Of a stretch of 64,000 nt of DNA, positions 58,938-64,000 are shown in pieces. Below the pieces are notes generated by a model. That model was not told the origin of the DNA. It was given only the letters and a program-made list of their open reading frames with translations, and searched no databases. The position numbers were made by a program, and so were the translations under genes. Source of the DNA: CAIZGX01 sp964385405 (GTDB lineage: Bacteria; Bacteroidota; Bacteroidia; Flavobacteriales_D; Sanyastnellaceae); NCBI GenBank assembly GCA_964385405.1, contig CAYLOT010000014.1:1-64000 (forward strand), written 5' to 3'. Numbering within the stretch: the stretch's first letter is position 1; the number at the start of each line of letters is the position of its first letter.

Positions 58938-60242
58938 CTAGCTATTTGTCGATTCTTCAATGTTTTGAAGCTGAACAAGCTTAATCTGGCGCTCATTCAC
59001 GGCTAGAATCGTGAATCTAAAGCGGTCAATCACAAATTCCTGATTCACCTCAGGAAAGTCTTGGTGGAAGTTCAGAATGAGACCGCCAAGGGTATCATAC
59101 TCTTCTTCGTTTTCAGGAAGCTCGAGTTTGTATTTCTCGTTGATGTAATGAACGTCAAGTCTTCCAGAGAATTCATAAACTCCTTTTTTCAGTTCACGTT
59201 CAACATTGTCAATAGTGTCGTGCTCGTCTTCAATCTCACCAAAGATTTCTTCAATAATATCCTCAAAGGTGATAAGTCCGCTGGTTCCACCGAATTCATC
59301 TACTACGGCAGCAACACTTTTTTTCTGACTACGGAAAATTTTCAAAATCTCGTTCGCGGCCATAGGTTCAGGCACAATGGCTATCGGACGCAGAATTTCT
59401 TTGATCTCTCTCGGGTTTTTGAAAAAGTCACTGAAGTGAACATAGCCTATTAATTGGTCGATGTTTTCGCGATAGACAATGATTTTGGAAAGCTTCGTCT
59501 CAATGAAAAGATCTTTCGCTTTGGCAATACTCTCGGTAATGTCAATGGCTACAATTTCATTCCGAGGCAACATACAATCGCGTGCCTTCAACAAAGAAAA
59601 ATCAAGTGCGTTTTGAAAGAATTGAATTTCAAGATCAAGTTCATTCTGCTGCGAATTCACGCCTGTAAATCCCTCCAAATAGTGATTCAAATCCGTTCTT
59701 CCAAAAACAATGTCTTGCTCTTTGGGCGAGTTTCTAAAGAGTATTGAAATTATCCATTCGCTGACCTTCGTTACGCTGTAGGCAAAAACAAAAAGTATGG
59801 CATACCAAATTGCGATAAGAGGCGATAGACGAAGAAGCCATTTGTTGGGTTGAGCAGACAATAAAGCTTTTGGAATGAATTCGCCGAAGATGAGAACAAC
59901 CAATGTTGAAATAATGGTTTGCAAAATCAAAACACCGTATGCCCCGACAACTTCATTTAATGAAGGAAATGAAGATTCAATCATTGATGTAAGAACATCA
60001 CCGAATACAATTCCATATATAACCAATGAAATGTTGTTTCCTACAAGCAACATGGCAAGGAAAAGCTTCGGTTTTCCAACAAGGGATGACAGAATAGATG
60101 CTCCAAATACGCCTTGCTTTTTATCCAATTCAATTTTTAATTTATTGGAAGTAAGGAAGGCGATTTCAACTCCTGAATAGAAGGCGCATCCGACAAGGGT
60201 ACCAAGAATAATGAATATCTGAGAAACTTCGATATTACCCAT
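58938..60242 (-). CDS. CNNM/DUF21 membrane protein with CBS pair and CorC_HlyC domain
   Basis: A protein of 434 residues. The DUF21 membrane domain (about 1-190, four helices; LVGNNISLVIYG) is followed by a CBS pair (about 210-330; CMLPRNEIVAID and VVDEFGGTSGLITFEDIIEEIFG) and a C-terminal CorC_HlyC domain (about 350-425). Such proteins transport magnesium or cobalt; GldE of gliding bacteria has the same plan. Assignment as gldE would need its usual neighbours, which are absent. It overlaps the small membrane gene by 8 nt. Confidence 0.9.
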   Translation of the reverse strand: MGNIEVSQIFIILGTLVGCAFYSGVEIAFLTSNKLKIELDKKQGVFGASILSSLVGKPKLFLAMLLVGNNISLVIYGIVFGDVLTSMIESSFPSLNEVVGAYGVLILQTIISTLVVLIFGEFIPKALLSAQPNKWLLRLSPLIAIWYAILFVFAYSVTKVSEWIISILFRNSPKEQDIVFGRTDLNHYLEGFTGVNSQQNELDLEIQFFQNALDFSLLKARDCMLPRNEIVAIDITESIAKAKDLFIETKLSKIIVYRENIDQLIGYVHFSDFFKNPREIKEILRPIAIVPEPMAANEILKIFRSQKKSVAAVVDEFGGTSGLITFEDIIEEIFGEIEDEHDTIDNVERELKKGVYEFSGRLDVHYINEKYKLELPENEEEYDTLGGLILNFHQDFPEVNQEFVIDRFRFTILAVNERQIKLVQLQNIEESTNS

Positions 60243-60438
60243 TGTTCTGTTTCATGTTATTCATTCTGCGGTACATTCCAAAACGGAATAAGAACCACAT
60301 AAGCGCAATGCCAGGAATAAATAAATTTTCCGCGCCTTTGTCCCAACCTTCAGCAGAAATCATGTAAAGCGCATAACCAAACGATGCTACCACCACAATG
60401 GCCCAAAGGATAAGTACGATTTTATTTAAGTTATTCAT
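60235..60438 (-). CDS. Small membrane protein (67 residues) in the lptC operon
   Basis: A protein of 67 residues from ATG 60438, overlapping the end of lptC by 8 nt. Two hydrophobic helices (about 5-25 and 40-56) are joined by a polar loop, with a basic tail (RRMNNMKQNNG). I do not recognise it. Overlap with lptC and the CNNM gene on either side argues that it is real and translated. Confidence 0.65.
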   Translation of the reverse strand: MNNLNKIVLILWAIVVVASFGYALYMISAEGWDKGAENLFIPGIALMWFLFRFGMYRRMNNMKQNNG

Positions 60439-60982
60439 TGTTTGTCGTGTTAAAATTACCTGAAGTCTGATTGATTTCATAGTTGGAAAAGTTGCCATTG
60501 CTGCGCAACCCTTTTCCTTCAAGCATGCTGTTTTCAGAACTTATTTTCACAAAATCTGGCGTGTAGACCAAATCAGAATCGAGGTAAAAGGTGAGCGAAT
60601 TCGTTTCAAGTTTTTCTTTCTTCCAATTTTCTAGAACCAAATCTCCTTTGGTCCAGAGCGTGTTGCTCTTCTGTGAGAAAATGGCTTCATTTCCTTTCAT
60701 AGTTCCTGTATACTGGCCCAATGAATCGAAGAATTCAATATGAAACGTTTTTGGAGCAATTAAATACGAACTGTCGCTGACATATTGATCCATTTGAAGC
60801 GCATAAATTTTAGTGCGAACAACACCATCAATCGAATAACTGAACACCGAATTAAACGTGCTTTGGACAGGAACAAGCTTCGGATCAGTAATGGCTTTGA
60901 TTTCTGAAATTTCATTTTGACATCCTATCAAAATGAACACTGCTGCTATGGCAGCGAATATTTTTCGAGCGGGATCAGTCAT
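60431..60982 (-). CDS. lptC: LPS export ABC transporter periplasmic protein LptC
   Basis: A protein of 183 residues that bridges LptB2FG and LptA in lipopolysaccharide transport. Here it is a lipoprotein (lipobox ending LIGC, Cys21), as in other Bacteroidota. The beta-jellyroll region contains HIEFFDSLGQ, GNEAIFSQKSNTLWTKGDLVLEN and TPDFVKI. It overlaps both neighbours by 8 nt. Confidence 0.88.
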   Translation of the reverse strand: MTDPARKIFAAIAAVFILIGCQNEISEIKAITDPKLVPVQSTFNSVFSYSIDGVVRTKIYALQMDQYVSDSSYLIAPKTFHIEFFDSLGQYTGTMKGNEAIFSQKSNTLWTKGDLVLENWKKEKLETNSLTFYLDSDLVYTPDFVKISSENSMLEGKGLRSNGNFSNYEINQTSGNFNTTNNE

Positions 60983-62336
60983 ACTTTCTCTGAACGAACC
61001 AACGCTCGAACGGATGAAGTTTAAATCCGATAAGGAAAGAAGCGTAGTTCTCTTTGGTCGAAGTCTCTACTGCGTTACCATAAGTTCCGAATTCAGCAGA
61101 AAGACAAATTGTACTTGTTGTCTTGGATGAGCGCATAGGCATTTGCAATCCGCAGGTAAAAGCTTCTTGAATAATGTTGTTGCCATTCAAGCCAACATAA
61201 GTCTCAGAAGACTTCATTCCTATGCGATACGTGCATGCTCCGAAGTAATTGTTTTCACCACCGTTGGCATTGGGTATGTATTCCAAACCTAATCCAAAAC
61301 TCGTTGAATTGTGGAAACTCTGATTTGAAACTTGAATTAAGGAGTTTAAACTTTCAATGGACTTCCAATCTTGCTGACGGTACGATGCACTCAGAGAGAG
61401 TGTTCCTGACTTTTTGAATTCGTGCGAAACCGCAGCACCAATTTGAATTTTTTGAGGAAGGGTAAAGGACAAATTCGTGTAAGTTGTATCTAGAACTGTA
61501 AGCACTGCTAATTCAACACCTGAAACGGTGCGGGTAGACTGACGAATGTTTTGCACGTCTGGATTTACGTTGTTCTCTAACTCGTAAGTTCCTGCCAAAT
61601 GAAACCAAGTGGAACGCGAAACTTTTCCGGCTGATTTTCTTTGATGAATAGGAAACGAGTAGTGAGCTCCGAAAGTGAAATTTGCATCTGAAAATGTTTT
61701 ACGCTTCGTGATCTTGCTGTTGTAAATGGAGGTATTGTCGAAGACAATTCGATCAACTTGAAGAATAGATCCAAATCTGAAATTTAAATTGCTACCAATT
61801 GAAAGCGTATGCGTTCGAGAATGAGTGCTGTCTGAGTAGAGAATAAACGTTCGGGCCAAACCCAGCTGAACTTTATTTACTCCACCTTCTCCGGTGTAGC
61901 TGTTTTTGGTATTTAAACTATCATTGATAACATTGGTACTCGAGAACTGATAGCCGACAATGCTTTCCGGAGTAATACCCATTGCAAAGCCCCATTTACT
62001 GCCCGTGCGTTTGAATCCGAAAGCAATTTCACCAATTTGACCACCGAGGTAATTTGTTTCTCCTGAAGTTGAAAGCAATTGTGAGCTTTTGGCAAAAACA
62101 CTTCCTTGAAATGTGGTTTCAGAGAATAATGCGAAGGATGCTGGGTTCGACAAGTTTACTCCAGACAGGTCAGGAAGAGCAATGGAAGCATTGCCCAATG
62201 CGCTGTAGCGCGGGTTAAATCCAATTTCGGTTAGGCCAATTCCAAATCTTGAGTAGGGTGAATTCACAGGAATTTGAGCTTGCATGCGCATGCACATTGT
62301 CGAAATCAAAACAAGAAAAATATATTTAAGATTCAT
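60975..62336 (-). CDS. Outer-membrane beta-barrel protein, FadL-like
   Basis: A protein of 453 residues from ATG 62336, with a signal peptide ending MRMQAQ near residue 20. The mature start (NSPYSRFGIGL ... GNASIALPDLSGVNLSNPASFA) is the common N-terminus of FadL/OmpP1-like barrels in this phylum, followed by about 12-14 amphipathic strands. The ligand is unknown. It overlaps coaX upstream by 11 nt and lptC downstream by 8 nt. Confidence 0.78.
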   Translation of the reverse strand: MNLKYIFLVLISTMCMRMQAQIPVNSPYSRFGIGLTEIGFNPRYSALGNASIALPDLSGVNLSNPASFALFSETTFQGSVFAKSSQLLSTSGETNYLGGQIGEIAFGFKRTGSKWGFAMGITPESIVGYQFSSTNVINDSLNTKNSYTGEGGVNKVQLGLARTFILYSDSTHSRTHTLSIGSNLNFRFGSILQVDRIVFDNTSIYNSKITKRKTFSDANFTFGAHYSFPIHQRKSAGKVSRSTWFHLAGTYELENNVNPDVQNIRQSTRTVSGVELAVLTVLDTTYTNLSFTLPQKIQIGAAVSHEFKKSGTLSLSASYRQQDWKSIESLNSLIQVSNQSFHNSTSFGLGLEYIPNANGGENNYFGACTYRIGMKSSETYVGLNGNNIIQEAFTCGLQMPMRSSKTTSTICLSAEFGTYGNAVETSTKENYASFLIGFKLHPFERWFVQRKYD

Positions 62337-63036
62337 TCGCACAAGAGATGGCATAAAGTCCAATTAATGTTAAATTCAATTCTACAAAGATGCGGTAATT
62401 AAGCTGTTTAGCAAAATGAACGGCGTCGGTACCCGTAAATACAATTTGAATTTCTGGAAATTGACTCAAAGCAGCGTCAATGTAGCCTTTCAATTCAGAG
62501 ATAATTCCGAAATTCACGCTACTAAGCATGGCTCCTGATGTTGAGTTCTGAAACGGATGAGACGATTTTTCGAAATTTATCTGAGGAAGTTGTCCAGTGA
62601 ATTCGTGCATTGCGCGGAGTCGAGATTGCACACCTAATGAAATTACCCCTGATTCAAGCGCTTTGTCTTTAGCTATAGAATAAGTAATGCAAGTTCCAAA
62701 ATCAATAATCAAAAAGCTTGTACCTTCTGAAATTTGAAATGATCCTGCCACATTTGCAAGCCTGTCTCTTCCTGCAATTCCAGAAGTGTAATGATAAGAG
62801 GGGAAATTTCTTTCAGAAATTAGCTTGCAAAAAGAAAAGCGATTTAAAAATTCAATTTGCTCAGATTCACTTCTGACAGACGAATAGAAAAACGGTAGAT
62901 TGTATTTGGAATGAAGCAGATTCAGTTCAGACGCAACATTGTTGTCTGTAATTTTTCCCGATTCCACCAAAGAATTGCTTTCGAACAATCCCCATTTTAG
63001 GGAAGTATTGCCTTGGTCTAAAACAATGCAATTCAT
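62326..63036 (-). CDS. coaX: Type III pantothenate kinase
   Basis: An enzyme of 236 residues for the first step of coenzyme A synthesis. It has the ASKHA phosphate motif DQGNTSLKWG at the N-terminus, the pantothenate-site segment YHYTSGIAGRDRLANVAG, and FGTCITYS. Length is normal. It overlaps the outer-membrane protein gene by 11 nt and follows the T9SS type B gene by 9 nt, so it is embedded in an envelope operon. Confidence 0.93.
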   Translation of the reverse strand: MNCIVLDQGNTSLKWGLFESNSLVESGKITDNNVASELNLLHSKYNLPFFYSSVRSESEQIEFLNRFSFCKLISERNFPSYHYTSGIAGRDRLANVAGSFQISEGTSFLIIDFGTCITYSIAKDKALESGVISLGVQSRLRAMHEFTGQLPQINFEKSSHPFQNSTSGAMLSSVNFGIISELKGYIDAALSQFPEIQIVFTGTDAVHFAKQLNYRIFVELNLTLIGLYAISCANES

Positions 63037-63045
63037 ATCGGCGAT

Positions 63046-64000
63046 TTAGTCTTTGAGCACCGTTATAGTTCCTCTGCGTTCGTATAAAACGCCAATTCCA
63101 TTCTTTACTGTAATGTAATAGACATAAGCATTTTCATGCACGTACTCACCTCCGTTAACTTTTCCATCCCATTTGTCTGAAAGTTTATTCGTTTCAAATA
63201 CATAATCTCCCCATCTGCTGAAGATATTCAGGGTGTACTGACTGGTGTCGGCGAAAGAAATAACAGGGAAGAACAAATCGTTGTTGCCATGGATCATCAT
63301 AGCATTTGGAATCCAAATTAGCGGTTCTTGATCCAAACATTTTTTGTTGCTGTAGGATGAAAAAGTTTCATTCGGAAAATAGCTAATGGGTTCGGAGTAA
63401 GCCTTTATCCGGTAACAAAATTGTCCTTTTGAAGATAGGAAGGGCTCGAGATCATCTTGAGAAGATAAATAGTTTGAAGTGCCTGTCGAAGCTTGAGATT
63501 CTGCTGCACCGTCTACCGATCGCAGAACCTCGTATTCTTGCACTCCGTTTTGCCAATCTTCGTATTTCGACCAGTTTAAACTGTTCAATAACAATTCAGA
63601 ATTATTCGCTCCCCGTAAACGAATATTTTTCCCAACGTTTGTTGTGTCTAGGTAATAGCCGCAAGGATTTTGAACAATTACGCGATAATCATAAATGATA
63701 TCATCTGAATTCACATCGATGTCTGTAAAAACAATATTCACAGCAGATTGAGTAATATCCATGTGATATTCCCAATTGTAAGGGGGGTATAAATTTCTCC
63801 TTTGAAGGATATATTTATGAGGAACCAGCGTTGCTTCTGTTCGAACGGTTATGTCAATGGTTTTTGCAGTATTTACAGTAACCGAGGTGATGTAATTGAT
63901 GTTCGGAGGAGTTGGGTAAGAAACATTTATAGTCTGAATATTCGATGCTGAAGTAGCTCCATTGAAAGCGTGTGCAATAACTCCATAGTAATTTAAACCA
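63046..64000 (-). CDS. T9SS type B (gliding-motility C-terminal/CHU_C) protein, 5' end outside the window
   Basis: The reading frame stays open from the stop at 63046 to the window edge, at least 318 codons; an internal Met at 63762 is not the true start. The last 85 residues are a CHU_C sorting domain: WIPNAMMIHGNNDLFFP, FSRWGDYVFET, WDGKVNGGE and YVYYITVKN. Upstream are fibronectin III-like modules (PPNINYITSVTV near the window edge). It is secreted to the surface by the type IX system. It begins the coaX-lptC operon seen here. Confidence 0.85.
   Translation of the reverse strand, partial: GLNYYGVIAHAFNGATSASNIQTINVSYPTPPNINYITSVTVNTAKTIDITVRTEATLVPHKYILQRRNLYPPYNWEYHMDITQSAVNIVFTDIDVNSDDIIYDYRVIVQNPCGYYLDTTNVGKNIRLRGANNSELLLNSLNWSKYEDWQNGVQEYEVLRSVDGAAESQASTGTSNYLSSQDDLEPFLSSKGQFCYRIKAYSEPISYFPNETFSSYSNKKCLDQEPLIWIPNAMMIHGNNDLFFPVISFADTSQYTLNIFSRWGDYVFETNKLSDKWDGKVNGGEYVHENAYVYYITVKNGIGVLYERRGTITVLKD

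Noticed and set aside
58938..60242. Naming the CNNM/CBS gene gldE
   Set aside because: The domain plan fits, but the usual gldE neighbours are absent and the plan is shared by general transporters.

Overview
The window is from a member of the Bacteroidota, most likely a flavobacterium-like marine or freshwater lineage. The evidence is the TAnnTTTG promoter element before many genes, type IX secretion sorting tails (type A and the gliding-motility/CHU_C type B), a TonB receptor with a carboxypeptidase-like N-terminus, an SDR-type threonine dehydrogenase, and very dense ATGA-type gene overlaps. This is read from families and motifs only; no search was run.

Layout. 1-8.5 kb: the tail of an SDR gene, an M28-like/DUF4910 protein, a bifunctional phosphoglucose/phosphomannose isomerase, lipB, a TerC membrane protein, a DUF3109 Cys-rich protein, an OmpA/PD40 protein, a small membrane protein and a DUF72 protein on the plus strand, converging on anmK. 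8.5-15.4 kb (minus): a secreted lamin-tail/phospholipase-D-like nuclease behind a TonB receptor, then a second lamin-tail T9SS protein. 15.7-18.6 kb: an ECF sigma factor with a membrane-anchored PKD/CHU_C partner, then radA. 18.6-23.3 kb (minus): bacilliredoxin, selD, mnmH and rnr; selD and mnmH together make selenouridine in tRNA. 23.4-30.5 kb: a GNAT enzyme, a giant T9SS surface protein with three MopE-like Ca-binding repeats, an AHSA1/SRPBCC protein and a VOC protein.

30.55-43.87 kb is an integrative island of about 13.3 kb in the 3' part of a tRNA-Asn gene. It is bounded by a perfect 68-bp direct repeat and carries a tyrosine recombinase beside the rebuilt tRNA. No conjugation genes are visible. 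Cargo: a lipoprotein, a candidate structured RNA, a secreted protein of six DWQGN repeats, a RadC/JAB protein, a 666-residue SF2-like ATPase that lacks the Walker A lysine, a full type I restriction-modification operon (hsdM-hsdS-hsdR) and two tandem small four-helix membrane proteins sharing an HxTGxHFS motif. The parts of this cargo I cannot assign to known systems are the best place to look for something new.

43.9-64 kb returns to the core chromosome: rseP, tRNA-Leu(CAA), an arsenic operon (DUF6428, ACR3 pump, ArsC) without a visible arsR, a DUF1801 protein, an MBL hydrolase, a TolB-like/barrel protein, an M28 peptidase with cysS, tdh, queA, a PpiD-like foldase, and an envelope operon (T9SS type B protein, coaX, outer-membrane protein, lptC, a small membrane protein, a CNNM/CBS protein). 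Several genes place the -7 promoter element exactly 4 nt before the start codon, which suggests leaderless transcripts.
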